From Pseudomonas lactucae (GTDB taxonomy: Bacteria > Pseudomonadota > Gammaproteobacteria > Pseudomonadales > Pseudomonadaceae): a stretch of 64,000 nt of DNA. Location: positions 1 to 64,000 of the forward strand of contig NZ_JAFHKI010000054.1 of NCBI RefSeq assembly GCF_016937615.1. The letters are read 5' to 3'. Numbering within the stretch: position 1 is the first letter of the stretch; the number at the start of each line of letters is the position of its first letter. The notes beneath the pieces are model-generated. The model did not search any database, was not told the DNA's origin, and saw only the letters and a program-made list of their open reading frames with translations. Position numbers and translations under genes: made by a program. Shown one piece after another: positions 20,967 to 30,468 of the stretch.

Positions 20967-22887
20967 TTTAGAGGCAGGGCAAGCTGTCGTATGGCAAGAC
21001 ACCTGCTACGTTATCAAGGCCATCAAGCCACTGTTGGGGGACATCGTTCTCGAGGCGAAGGGTGGTGTTGAGCGCGCTGTCGATATTCGAGCCTTTTATA
21101 ATCAGGTCGCCTCTGGTGACATTGTATTGCCTGGTCGGAAAGTCGAGGCTACAAAGCGCTCTTGGTCTAAAACCGAGCAAGAGGAAGCCGACTTTCGTCA
21201 GAAACTGATCGAGCTTCTGGTATCACTTGATGCCCAATCTCTGGATGATCAAGCGTGCAATGAGCGTGTGGATGCATTTTGTTTACTCCACCAGCACAAA
21301 AGGCCTTCGAACAAAAGCATCCAGAATTACCGGCGCAAATTCAAATGTCATGGGTTCGAAGGACTTATCCCAAATTTCAGTCGCAGGGGCGGTTCCGGGT
21401 GGGCGAAAAAATCCGGAGCAAAGGAGGTCGCAGAACGTGTCCTGATTCAGACGTTCATGAAAGACGATAAGGTGAATCTGTCGTCCGTGACGACGATGAT
21501 CAATCAAGAGTTGAAAGACCTCTGCCAAGAATCAGGGGCTGAAGAACAGATTGATCGAAAGACGATCAGTCGTCTTCTCCAGAAATTGCCCAGCTCTTTG
21601 GTGAAAGAAGGGCGCCTTGATCCTCGCACGTTCAATCTTTGGAATCGTCAGGCTGTCCGGCGTTATGACGTAAAGCAGCCCTTTGAGCGTGTTGAAATCG
21701 ACGCTAAGACATTGGATGTGTATTGCCGCGACGAATTCGGTAACCGCTATACCGAGCTGACCATGTACGCCATGGTTTGTGCACACGCTTCATACCCTGT
21801 CGCCGTATATGTAAGCGGCGGTAAGCCCAGCGAATACACCTTGTTGAAAGTGTTCGAGTTCTTTCTGGCGCCGAAAGACCAGGCGTTCAAAGACCGTTTC
21901 GGCATCGAAACGGACTGGGTGCAGCCTTGCGGCATCTCCACAGTGGTTCTCGACAATGCGTCAGAGAATTTCTCCGACCTATCTTTGGGCATCGTACGGC
22001 GCTTGGGGATTCAGATCGAGTACGCCCGGGTTGCCCGAGGCGACGACAAGCCGCACGTGGAGTCATTCTTCAAGGCATCCGACGACGGTGTTTTCACCAA
22101 AATGCCGGGTGCTAAGCAGAGCCAGGACAAACGAATCAAAAATCGTCATGCCAAGGCCGAGGCTGAGGCCTGTTACTCAATCGAAGAGATCTACCGGCAC
22201 ATCGTGACATTCGTTGCCGACGTCTACATCCACCGTCCAAATCAGAAGCTTGGCTTTCGATATGGCAAGCCCATGACCCCCAAAATGGCGATGGATGAGG
22301 CCTTGTCTAATTTCCTGCCAGTGCCGCCACCCTCCCTCGATCAACTGAAGAAGTTGCTTCTTGAGGTGAACAGGGATACTCGCCAGCTTCAACACTACGG
22401 CGTCGACTTTGAAGGCTTTCAATTCCATAGCCAAGCTATGGCCGCATTGGCGCGCGAGCGTGCCATCAGCACTATCGACATCTTGTACAACCCCGAAGAT
22501 TGCACCGCGATCTTTGCTGTGCATCCTGACGATGGCAGCCTGATCCGACTTCACAATAAAACCGTCGGTATCCCAGAGGTGTCATTCGTGGTGGCCAAGA
22601 TGTTGAAGAAGGCTTATTCGGGTGGCAACGCTGAGATGAATGGACACGACTATCAGCGCGTGTATGCCCGAATGCTCGCCCAGTTCACGGCTGACAGCCA
22701 GCGGCGTCCAAAAATCAAGGCTAACAACAAGGCATTGCGTGAGCGCGAAAAAGTCTCGGAGAAGGCCGAAATAGCAGGCCAGCTCGAAAAGTACACGTCC
22801 CAACCACTAGATGCTTTCGTATCGCCAAAGGCGGACGACTCCAGTGAGGATGATTTTGAACCCGCGCCGCGCAGGGCACAACCATGA
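20956..22887 (+). CDS. tnsB: TnsB-like DDE transposase (Mu/Tn7 integrase family)
   Basis: TnsB (643 residues) binds the repeated sites at both ends and performs 3' cleavage and strand transfer. The retroviral-integrase-like core has D249 (ERVEIDA), D333 (VVLDNASEN) and E369 (DDKPHVESFF), a complete DDE triad. The N-terminal 240 residues hold helix-turn-helix segments for end binding (KRPSNKSIQNYRRKF; RKTISRLLQKL). A Mu-C-like beta barrel follows the core (ILYNPEDCTAIFAVHPDDGS), then a charged tail that would engage TnsC. It overlaps tnsA by 11 bp and tnsC by 4 bp. Confidence 0.95.
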   Translation: MNSNLEAGQAVVWQDTCYVIKAIKPLLGDIVLEAKGGVERAVDIRAFYNQVASGDIVLPGRKVEATKRSWSKTEQEEADFRQKLIELLVSLDAQSLDDQACNERVDAFCLLHQHKRPSNKSIQNYRRKFKCHGFEGLIPNFSRRGGSGWAKKSGAKEVAERVLIQTFMKDDKVNLSSVTTMINQELKDLCQESGAEEQIDRKTISRLLQKLPSSLVKEGRLDPRTFNLWNRQAVRRYDVKQPFERVEIDAKTLDVYCRDEFGNRYTELTMYAMVCAHASYPVAVYVSGGKPSEYTLLKVFEFFLAPKDQAFKDRFGIETDWVQPCGISTVVLDNASENFSDLSLGIVRRLGIQIEYARVARGDDKPHVESFFKASDDGVFTKMPGAKQSQDKRIKNRHAKAEAEACYSIEEIYRHIVTFVADVYIHRPNQKLGFRYGKPMTPKMAMDEALSNFLPVPPPSLDQLKKLLLEVNRDTRQLQHYGVDFEGFQFHSQAMAALARERAISTIDILYNPEDCTAIFAVHPDDGSLIRLHNKTVGIPEVSFVVAKMLKKAYSGGNAEMNGHDYQRVYARMLAQFTADSQRRPKIKANNKALREREKVSEKAEIAGQLEKYTSQPLDAFVSPKADDSSEDDFEPAPRRAQP

Positions 22888-23792
22888 ACCAAGTGATGAA
22901 CCCTTTAGTCTGTCATCACCGTTTTAACGTCGTACAGACTGAAATTGAATCAGCCTTGGCGCGCACGGAGAGCGGTGATCCACAGATCCTGCCCATCGTC
23001 GGGCCCACCCGCGTCGGCAAGTCGAAGTTATTGGCAAGTATCATCGCTAGCCATACAACCAGTGAACCTTTGGGACACCGCAAAATTATCTATGTGGTAA
23101 GTCCCAAACATCTCACCGGGCGGGCTTTGCCGGATGCCTGTTTGGTCAGCATCGGCATGAGTACCGCGCTGTTCAGGAATCATGTGTTGGCGACCGATGC
23201 CTTCATCAAAGCGGTCAACAAGCAGTCGACGCGGCTGCTCATTTTCGACGAGACGCAACACATGCTGGAGCGCAGTGGACGCACGACAGTGCGTGCGGCT
23301 GCTGACTTCATCAAGCTGATTTTTGATCAGACGCGAGCCAGCATCGTGCTGGCGGGACTACCGACCCTGCTCGGGCTGTTCAAGGAAAATGAACAATTGG
23401 CTGATCGAGCCCTGAGCCCCATCGAATACTACCCATATCAATGGCAGGGCACAGATTACAAGCATTTCCGCAGCGCGCTGGGCAGCGCACTGGAGCACCT
23501 GTCTGAGAATGGCTGGGACACGTTTGCGTTTAATGATGCGGAGTTTGCTCGCCGCATGTACTTGGCCTCTGCAGGTCGGTATGGGCTGATCCACAAGCTT
23601 TTCGGCGAGGTGCAACTGGTTGGGCAAGCCGACAAGGTAGCAGGCTATGAAGCGTTTACTTTGGCCTATCAACGCGCCGTGATGGGGCGGCTGATCGACT
23701 TCAATCCCTTCGACATTCAGCAGCCTGTATTGGTTGAACACATGGCCTTGGTTTATGCGAAGGTCATGCAAGAAGCCGGCGTGCGCATCTAA
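22884..23792 (+). CDS. tnsC: TnsC/TniB-like AAA+ regulator of transposition
   Basis: TnsC (302 residues) is an ATP-dependent regulator that assembles on target DNA marked by a TniQ/TnsD protein and activates TnsA-TnsB. Walker A is GPTRVGKS (40-47) and Walker B is LLIFDETQHM (118-127), followed by a sensor region (SIVLAGLPTLLGLF). The length matches the compact TniB type rather than the larger Tn7 TnsC. The start overlaps the tnsB stop by 4 bp (ATGA). 12 bp separate it from tniQ, so all four transposition genes form one operon. Confidence 0.92.
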   Translation: MNQVMNPLVCHHRFNVVQTEIESALARTESGDPQILPIVGPTRVGKSKLLASIIASHTTSEPLGHRKIIYVVSPKHLTGRALPDACLVSIGMSTALFRNHVLATDAFIKAVNKQSTRLLIFDETQHMLERSGRTTVRAAADFIKLIFDQTRASIVLAGLPTLLGLFKENEQLADRALSPIEYYPYQWQGTDYKHFRSALGSALEHLSENGWDTFAFNDAEFARRMYLASAGRYGLIHKLFGEVQLVGQADKVAGYEAFTLAYQRAVMGRLIDFNPFDIQQPVLVEHMALVYAKVMQEAGVRI

Positions 23793-23804
23793 GGGGAAAA
23801 AACC

Positions 23805-25727
23805 ATGCTGGCGTTCATACCAAACGATGACATATCTGACGAAAGCCTCAACGGCTATCTGTTGAGACTGACAGAGGAGAACTTTCTTGGGTCTAGCCAT
23901 GCCCTTTTGCGACCGCCCGGTGTCCGGCTAAAAAGCCGTTACACCGATGGGGAGCGGTCTGCCATAGCGCAGTACCATGGGCTAGATGCGCAACGGCTTG
24001 ATCGTTTGGCAGCGTTTCCTGCTGTAGAAGGATCGATGGCTGCTGGGTTATTCCTGAGAAAGCTTGTCCCCGTCTGTCCGGAGTGCCTGCAGCTATCAGG
24101 TCATATCCGCCAGGCGTGGCATCATCAGCTATTTACGGCCTGTCCGCTGCATCAGGTACTGCTCATCGCCGAGTGCCCGGAATGTGAATCGTCGTTGGAA
24201 TTAAATCGGGGGGCCGTGTCTCAATGCGGTTGCGGATGCGATCTGTCACTAGCGACCGCGCTGCCAGCCGATGCCGCCAACCTCCTGATTTCATCGATCC
24301 TCCTGCGCACCGGTGAGAATCAGCAGGTGCTTTCAGGTTTGAACCATGCGCCGGGTGTCCCGCAGGACATCGACAAATTCCTGCTGTTTCTCGCCAATCT
24401 GACCTTGAAGGTGCCACACAGGAAAAATGTGGCCATTGATTTTAAACGTGCCGTTGAGATCAATCAGGCTTGTTATGTGATGGCTCAGGATTTATTGACT
24501 GGATTTCGGACATTTGTGCTAGCAAAGGTACAGGCCGCGAACCAGGCAGACTCCAGGCAATTCATTCGTCATTTGGGGGCTTGGTACAGAGAGCTGAACG
24601 CCTCGTTCAACTCCGCAGCTTACGCACCCTTACGGGCCATCGTTACCGATATCATCCTCGGCCATGCCCATACTCCGATCAACCGAAAAATGAAGTATAT
24701 CGGCGCAGAGCTATTGGGCTTAAAGGCTACGTTTACCGCTAATGAAGCTGCCCGTTTGCTTGGTTCTTCGCCCGACCGAATCATGTCGTACGTGAAGACT
24801 GGCCAGTTGCCTGGGAAGGTCATACAGGGGGCGTTGGTCGACTTCTGCCTAATCGACCGCGCAGCAGTTGAGGCGCTCCAGCAGGCTGCAGAAGGTCTCG
24901 TCACCAGCAAAGATTTGCTCCGTATCCTCAACATCACTCGTCGGGTGCGCGCGCGCCTACTGGAATCGGGAACCTTAAATCGAGTGCCGGAAAGCGACAG
25001 ACCCCTGTTCGCTAAAGGGGAATTTCTAAAGAAGGATGTCCAACGCCTGATCGACGTGCTCGCCGAAGCGCCGGTGCCTGTGGTTTGCCACACAACCCTC
25101 GGGATTGAAGACATCAGCGCTAAGCGCTTCTCCTACCACCAAGCCTGTGAAGTCTATCGGCTGATTTTCACTGGTCAGATCAAGCCAGTATCAAGAACTC
25201 CTGAAGTACAGGGGTTAGCAGCCTTTGGATTCGATCAGGAAGAAATCCTGGGGCATCTGCGACAAGACTCTGCCTTGTTTGAGCTGACCATTACGGATCT
25301 CACCAAGATGACTCGCTGGAAGCACGAGAACATCAAAGCCTGGGTGGAACAAGGTCATTTGAGGGCCCGTGTTGAGTCCTTGGGCAGAAGCCGCAGGGTG
25401 TTTATTTCGGTAGTGGATCTGCTGATGTTTCTCTCCACGCACATTGTGGTCGCAGAAGTTGCCGAGCGCTTGGGCAGTAAGTCAGTACACCTAACCAACT
25501 CTTTGGCAAGTAAAGGCGCCATGGTAAGAGGCGGCCACGTGACGTCTGAAGGTACTCAGCGCGGTGCCTTGATATCAACAGATGCCCTGATCAAATTAGC
25601 GTTGGGGCGTGCTGCTGGCGAAAGTCCTCGAAAAGCTAGCGACGCGAGTATGGGGGCGACAACTCGGTGTTTGACTATGGCGGATCTCGCGGACGGGTTG
25701 TTCGGGGCGGAGTATCGGCCCGGCTAA
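23805..25727 (+). CDS. tniQ: TniQ/TnsD-family target selection protein
   Basis: A 640-residue protein with an N-terminal TniQ domain: CPEC (91-94), C113-PLH, CPEC (124-127) and a QCGCGC cluster (about 140-145) form the zinc knuckles, with the family's HHQLFTACPLHQ spacing. The long C-terminal region contains several putative helix-turn-helix units (FTANEAARLLGSSPDRIMSYV near 310; VTSKDLLRILNITRRVRARLL; VVAEVAERLGSKSVHL). This is the architecture of site-specific TnsD rather than short TniQ. I infer that it recognises the gyrB 3' end. The ATG at 23805 follows AAGGGGAAA. Confidence 0.9.
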   Translation: MLAFIPNDDISDESLNGYLLRLTEENFLGSSHALLRPPGVRLKSRYTDGERSAIAQYHGLDAQRLDRLAAFPAVEGSMAAGLFLRKLVPVCPECLQLSGHIRQAWHHQLFTACPLHQVLLIAECPECESSLELNRGAVSQCGCGCDLSLATALPADAANLLISSILLRTGENQQVLSGLNHAPGVPQDIDKFLLFLANLTLKVPHRKNVAIDFKRAVEINQACYVMAQDLLTGFRTFVLAKVQAANQADSRQFIRHLGAWYRELNASFNSAAYAPLRAIVTDIILGHAHTPINRKMKYIGAELLGLKATFTANEAARLLGSSPDRIMSYVKTGQLPGKVIQGALVDFCLIDRAAVEALQQAAEGLVTSKDLLRILNITRRVRARLLESGTLNRVPESDRPLFAKGEFLKKDVQRLIDVLAEAPVPVVCHTTLGIEDISAKRFSYHQACEVYRLIFTGQIKPVSRTPEVQGLAAFGFDQEEILGHLRQDSALFELTITDLTKMTRWKHENIKAWVEQGHLRARVESLGRSRRVFISVVDLLMFLSTHIVVAEVAERLGSKSVHLTNSLASKGAMVRGGHVTSEGTQRGALISTDALIKLALGRAAGESPRKASDASMGATTRCLTMADLADGLFGAEYRPG

Positions 25728-25812
25728 GGTAGTCGTGCTATCAGATCGAGTGCTTAACGTATGCGCCGGGCAAGGCGTCGACGATGCACATGCTCAGCGG
25801 AGGTTAGCTGTC

Positions 25813-26211
25813 ATGAAAAACTTGGATGCGATCACAGAGCTGTTGTATGGCGAGGGCATTTCTATGCTCGGCCACAATGCTTCCGATGAAGAGGCCATAG
25901 CACTCGCCCAGCGGCGTTTCGGTCATGCGCCGTATTGTCTAGTTAGGCAATGGATCTGGATTGATCTGGTGATGCCGCCATCACTATTGGAAGCGCTGGA
26001 GCGTGATGCTCGTCTCCCAGTCATGATCTATGCGCACGAGGTGGTCATGGACAGCCAAGGACGGCTGAAGCCGGGAGACTGGGTGCGTACTACTCCAATG
26101 GTGTCGTTCTCGGATGGTTTCTGCTTTCAGACCCGCAACACCGCGTATTTTCTGCTGGGCCCTGGCACTCGTAAATCAGCAGAGTTGGCGACAGTGGTAA
26201 AGGTGTTCTAG
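25813..26211 (+). CDS. DUF6957-like uncharacterised protein
   Basis: A 132-residue protein starting at ATG 25813, with CGGAGG 10 bp upstream. An open frame extends to 25735 but lacks a good start signal. The sequence (HAPYCLVRQWIWIDLVMPP, PVMIYAHEVVMDSQGRLKPGDWVRTTPMVSFSDGF, TRNTAYFLLGPGTRKSA) resembles a small family labelled DUF6957 that is common in Pseudomonas islands. The role is unknown. It sits 85 bp after tniQ on the same strand. Confidence 0.65.
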   Translation: MKNLDAITELLYGEGISMLGHNASDEEAIALAQRRFGHAPYCLVRQWIWIDLVMPPSLLEALERDARLPVMIYAHEVVMDSQGRLKPGDWVRTTPMVSFSDGFCFQTRNTAYFLLGPGTRKSAELATVVKVF

Positions 26212-26257
26212 ACCGGGCCTTGCCTGGCCTACCCACCTCATTGGCAGGGAATCTGAC

Positions 26258-26611
26258 ATGACAACCTCAACAGGTTTCGGTGAGCTCCGGCTCGCGGCGG
26301 CAGAGCGGCATTTCAGCGGTATGGCAGTGACCGCCTTCCTGACAGAAGTCGAGATTGTGGCGTGTTCTGCGGTCGGTGTGGTGCATAAGCATACTCGTGC
26401 AGGTGCAGGACGGTTTGAAGACGGGCATCGCATTCGCACCTCTGATATCCACCTGATGGCGCACAGGAGCCCTTACTGGATACTCCTTACCGCCAGCGGC
26501 AGTTGCTATGTAATCGTCACGTTCAAAGGTAACAATGGTCGGCAGTCACTTAACGACTTTTTGAAGGTACTGACCGGTGGCTTTTACCCCACCCCCAGGC
26601 ACTTACAATAG
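26258..26611 (+). CDS. Small uncharacterised protein (117 residues)
   Basis: A 117-residue ORF starting MTTSTGFGELRLAAAERHF, 46 bp after the DUF6957-like gene. It contains a mixed alpha/beta pattern (VEIVACSAVGVVHKH, SPYWILLTASGSCYVIVTFKGN) and no recognised motif. Orientation and spacing suggest co-expression with the preceding gene. The 400-bp stretch after it (26612-27026) has no convincing gene on either strand. Confidence 0.55.
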   Translation: MTTSTGFGELRLAAAERHFSGMAVTAFLTEVEIVACSAVGVVHKHTRAGAGRFEDGHRIRTSDIHLMAHRSPYWILLTASGSCYVIVTFKGNNGRQSLNDFLKVLTGGFYPTPRHLQ

Positions 26612-27026
26612 GAACCTCGCTGGCGAAAACAGGCGATCATTAGCACTCACCACCTTGCACCAGCATGTGCAGACAAGAGTGGAGTAATCTTTCTCGCCCG
26701 AAGCGGGAGCATTTGGCCCAAGTTCGTTTGTCGACAGCGGACTCGAACAGCATTGTGCAGTGCGTATACCAGAGGTTAAATCCTGCTTTATCCAGCGTAA
26801 CCCTGTGAGTCGTCCCCAAGTTTTCGTCGACGCGTGCCCTGCGTTATGGATGCCGCGCACGTGGTAGATTACTTTTCTAGGGGCGCTATTTAGCGGAGCG
26901 ATTTGGCTGGCAGAGATAGCTCGTTGCGACTGGCTTGTCATACCCTGTCGAGAATGGGCCGAGGGCTACTGAAGCTTTTGATACACGTTGTAGTCCTGAC
27001 ACTGAGACATTGTGGTTTGTACAGGT

Positions 27027-29417
27027 ATGAAAATCGACTCCATGACTGACTCTGATCTCCTGGTTGAGCTCCAGGCAGAAAATGCTCGATTGATTGCATT
27101 GCTGGAGGCCAACGCTATTGAATGGCGACTGCCAGCAGCGGTGCCTGCCACACCTGTTTCTGTAGTCGAGCTACCCACACAGAGTCTTGGAACCAAGGCG
27201 AAACTGAAGCTGTTTCAGCGCTTGTTTCTAGGACGTACTGATGTATTCCCCCAGCGCTGGGAGAGTAAAGCCGGAAAGGCAGGGTATTCGCCAGCTTGTG
27301 CGAATGAATGGCGTCCGGGTGTTTGTCAGAAGCCCAAAATCAAGTGTGGAGAGTGCAGCCACCGTCAATTAGTGCCGTTGGATGAACAGGTGCTGTATCG
27401 GCACCTGGCGGGTGAGATAGTCGCAGGCGTTTACCCCTTACTCACCGACGACACATGTAACTTCCTTGCTGTTGATTTCGACGAGGCCGACTGGCGCGAT
27501 GACTTGCTAGGTTTCGCCCAGTCCTGTCGAGAGCTGGATGTACCCGTGGCTTTGGAAATCTCGCGCTCCGGTAATGGAGCTCATGCTTGGGTATTCTTTG
27601 CGAGGGCTGTCACAGCTCAGGACGCCCGGCGACTGGGCACGGCGATCATTAGTCATACCTGCGCTCGAACTCGACAGCTGAAGCTGAGTTCGTATGACCG
27701 ACTTTTCCCGAACCAGGACAGGATGCCGAAAGGTGGTTTTGGCAACTTGATTGCGCTGCCTTTGCAGAAGAAAGCTCGCGAGTACGGATGCAGTGTCTTT
27801 GTTGACGACGAACTTAAACCGTATGTTGATCAATGGGCATTCCTGGCCAGCATCCAGCCTATGGCCGTGGAGGATATTGATCCGGCCATCGTATGTGCGA
27901 CGGGCCACGCTCATCCTTTGGATGTAACGTTCGTTGCTGAGGAGGACGAGCAAGAGCCTTGGAAGAACCCAAGTGAACAAAGACTATCTTGCCCAATGCC
28001 AGCATCTTTAACGGTTACATTGGCAAACCTGATTTACTTTGAAAAAGAAGGATTGCCCCAGGCGTTGGCTAATCGGTTGGTCAGGCTGGCTGCGTTTCAG
28101 AATCCAGAATTCTACAAGGCACAGGCGATGCGTCTGTCGGTTTGGAACAAGCCCCGCATCATCGGTTGTGCAGATAACTTCCCCAAGCACATCGCCCTAC
28201 CCCGTGGCTGCCTAGATGTCGTGTTAGAGCTTTTGAAGGAAAACGGCATTGCTCCGATCATTGAGGATGAGCGTTTTGGTGGCGAGCCCATCAACCTGAA
28301 CTTCGTCGGTGCATTGCGGGAGGATCAGGAGGCTGCTGTAACGGCGATGCTACAACATGATGCTGGTATCCTTTGTGCCCCGACAGCTTTCGGTAAAACC
28401 GTGGCCGCTGCTGCATTGATCGCGCGTCGCGGTGTGAATACGCTCGTGCTTGTGCATCGAACGGATCTGCTTCGCCAGTGGCAAGAGCGACTGCAGGCGT
28501 TCCTTAGTCTCGGTAAAGGTGTAGTCGGCACCATCGGCGGCGGAAAAGCCAAGCCTACGGGGATTATTGATATAGCCGTAATGCAGTCCCTATCGAGGCA
28601 GGGTCAAGTTAGCGAACAGGTGAAAAACTACGGGCAGGTCATAGTTGATGAATGCCATCATTTATCGGCATTTTCGTTTGAAGCAATCCTGAAAAATGTT
28701 CGGGCAAAGTATGTACTTGGGCTAACAGCTACACCGGTACGCCGTGATGGTCAGCACCCCATCATATTTATGCAGTGTGGGCCGATTCGACATACGGCGA
28801 GCAGGCCAACCAGTGCTCCTGATGATTTGATGGTGGAAACTCTGCTGTTAGCAGCTCCGATCAACCTACCCGAGGGAGCTGGTATTCAAGATGTATTCCG
28901 GCACCTTGCTGAGAATATTGAACGCACAGAGCGGGTCACGCTTGAAGTCGAAAAGGCGTTCAATCAAGGACGTAAAGTGCTGGTGCTGACAGAGCGCACT
29001 GATCACCTGAGCGTCATCGAGGCGGCACTCGTTGGTCGTGTGCAGAATCTATTTACCTTGCATGGACGTATGTCGAAAAAGCAGCGCATAGCCCTGACAG
29101 ATGAGTTGGCCGCCCTACCACCGGATGTTCCTCGAGTGCTATTGGCCACTGGCAAGCTCATAGGTGAGGGATTTGACCATCCGCCATTGGATACTTTGGT
29201 GCTTGCAATGCCCATTTCTTGGAAAGGCACACTGCAGCAGTACGCAGGGCGTTTGCATCGAGAGCATGCGAGTAAATCCAATGTGCGCATAATCGAGTTT
29301 ATCGATGCCGGGCATCCAGCGTTGATGCGGATGTGGGAAAAGCGCCAAAGCGGGTATCGAGCGATGGGTTATCGTCTTGAAGACCGTTCGAGTTCAATGG
29401 ATCTGTTTCAAGCTTGA
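27027..29417 (+). CDS. TOTE-type primase-helicase fusion (AEP primase plus SF2 helicase)
   Basis: A 796-residue fusion from ATG 27027; ATG 27042 is also possible. Residues 8-32 form a short coiled coil. A Cys cluster (C92, C100, C107, C110) may bind zinc. The archaeo-eukaryotic primase domain shows FLAVDFDEADW (D150/D152) and SGNGAHAWVFF (181-191). The SF2 helicase has Walker A APTAFGKT (451-458), DECH (541-544), TATPVRRDG and motif VI QQYAGRLHRE. This architecture matches the primase-helicase proteins of the mobile-element-borne TOTE conflict systems in domain databases. The biochemical role is inferred: priming and unwinding, perhaps in interference with other replicons. It stands alone on the plus strand. 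Confidence 0.82.
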   Translation: MKIDSMTDSDLLVELQAENARLIALLEANAIEWRLPAAVPATPVSVVELPTQSLGTKAKLKLFQRLFLGRTDVFPQRWESKAGKAGYSPACANEWRPGVCQKPKIKCGECSHRQLVPLDEQVLYRHLAGEIVAGVYPLLTDDTCNFLAVDFDEADWRDDLLGFAQSCRELDVPVALEISRSGNGAHAWVFFARAVTAQDARRLGTAIISHTCARTRQLKLSSYDRLFPNQDRMPKGGFGNLIALPLQKKAREYGCSVFVDDELKPYVDQWAFLASIQPMAVEDIDPAIVCATGHAHPLDVTFVAEEDEQEPWKNPSEQRLSCPMPASLTVTLANLIYFEKEGLPQALANRLVRLAAFQNPEFYKAQAMRLSVWNKPRIIGCADNFPKHIALPRGCLDVVLELLKENGIAPIIEDERFGGEPINLNFVGALREDQEAAVTAMLQHDAGILCAPTAFGKTVAAAALIARRGVNTLVLVHRTDLLRQWQERLQAFLSLGKGVVGTIGGGKAKPTGIIDIAVMQSLSRQGQVSEQVKNYGQVIVDECHHLSAFSFEAILKNVRAKYVLGLTATPVRRDGQHPIIFMQCGPIRHTASRPTSAPDDLMVETLLLAAPINLPEGAGIQDVFRHLAENIERTERVTLEVEKAFNQGRKVLVLTERTDHLSVIEAALVGRVQNLFTLHGRMSKKQRIALTDELAALPPDVPRVLLATGKLIGEGFDHPPLDTLVLAMPISWKGTLQQYAGRLHREHASKSNVRIIEFIDAGHPALMRMWEKRQSGYRAMGYRLEDRSSSMDLFQA

Positions 29418-29493
29418 GTGGTCAGGTTTGTCGCGCCAGATCAGCGGTTCAACCTCGACATATAAATTCCCACCGTCGCTTGATCACGTGAAA

Positions 29494-30468
29494 TTATTCT
29501 TGTGCCTCGACAGCCGGCTCCAGTTGGGCAGCATCTGATTCGTGAATTCCCCAAGGTAGCTCGGTCGACTCGGCGATGGATTGGAACTCTTTCAGGAACT
29601 CAGGTTGGTGCCTAGCCAGCCACCGAACGACAGCAGCGTTGGCAAGAAGCTTGGCCAGGTAGCCTTTAATGACAGTGAGATGTAGGACATCAGGCCCGTA
29701 GTCTTCTTCCACTGTTTTGATCTGCATCTGCAGTGCGGCAAGCTCGCGCTCAAGGCGAGCGATTGATTCGGCAGAGATCTGTTGATCAGGTTGGTTTTTT
29801 CTCGGTACTGCCAACTGGTCTGAAGGTGTGGCAGCCAAAAGTGCTTTAGCGAACAGTACAGAAAGATTTCTATTCCCAATCATCAATTCAGCCGCTTCAA
29901 TTTGCCTCAGTGGTTTCATCTGCCGCAGGAGGTTGAAAACATTCGCTGGGCAGTCCGTATCACCCAGAAGCGAAATCGCCTCAGCGCAAATGCCATTCAG
30001 CAGCCGAAATTTTTGCTTGATGGTCTGCGGTGATAATCCAAGCGCTTTGCCAAGCCGCTCCGCAGAGACTCCACGCTCCATTGCCCGCACTATCATTTTG
30101 TTGCTTTGAACGGCAGATATTCTGTTGGTACGTTTGTTATAAGAGTAGGTGTCGTCGTCGGTTGCCACGAGGCAGTCGACTTCCAACTCTCCTAGGTCTT
30201 TCAGCGCCTCAATGCGTAGATGGCCATCTAGCAGAAAGTAATGTCCACCACGTCCAGGTACTGGTGTTACAGCGGGTGGTTCGACCAGGCCGACGTCCTG
30301 GATTGATGCTAAAATTTGCTGGTATTTGAGGCTTTCTTTTACCGCAGGCCTTGAGATTTTCAGGGGCAGAATATTGGCCACTTCGACTCGAACGCACTCA
30401 TCCAAAAAGGCATTTTTCGGAAGGTGGGTCGGCTGAGCGTGAGTAGGCTCAAGTCTTTGGTCAGACAT
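29494..30468 (-). CDS. ParB/RepB-family protein (third gene of recombinase-ParB-ParB trio)
   Basis: A 324-residue ParB-like protein starting at ATG 30468, overlapping the preceding gene's TGA by one base (TGATG). The N-terminal ParB/Srx fold includes YFLLDGHLRIEALKDLG (about residues 75-91), corresponding to the ParB nucleotide-binding box. The helix-turn-helix follows (SAERLGKALGLSPQTIKQKFRLL). The C-terminus resembles the RepB plasmid-partition domain, with a coiled coil (IARLERELAALQMQIKTVEED). No ParA is encoded nearby, so classical partition is unlikely. A DNA-binding partner of the adjacent recombinase is plausible. Confidence 0.8.
   Translation of the reverse strand: MSDQRLEPTHAQPTHLPKNAFLDECVRVEVANILPLKISRPAVKESLKYQQILASIQDVGLVEPPAVTPVPGRGGHYFLLDGHLRIEALKDLGELEVDCLVATDDDTYSYNKRTNRISAVQSNKMIVRAMERGVSAERLGKALGLSPQTIKQKFRLLNGICAEAISLLGDTDCPANVFNLLRQMKPLRQIEAAELMIGNRNLSVLFAKALLAATPSDQLAVPRKNQPDQQISAESIARLERELAALQMQIKTVEEDYGPDVLHLTVIKGYLAKLLANAAVVRWLARHQPEFLKEFQSIAESTELPWGIHESDAAQLEPAVEAQE

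Noticed and set aside
26603-26941. 112-codon minus-strand open frame after the small unknown gene
   Set aside because: No start signal, odd composition and no recognisable motif. The 26612-27026 stretch may hold decayed DNA, but I cannot support a gene.
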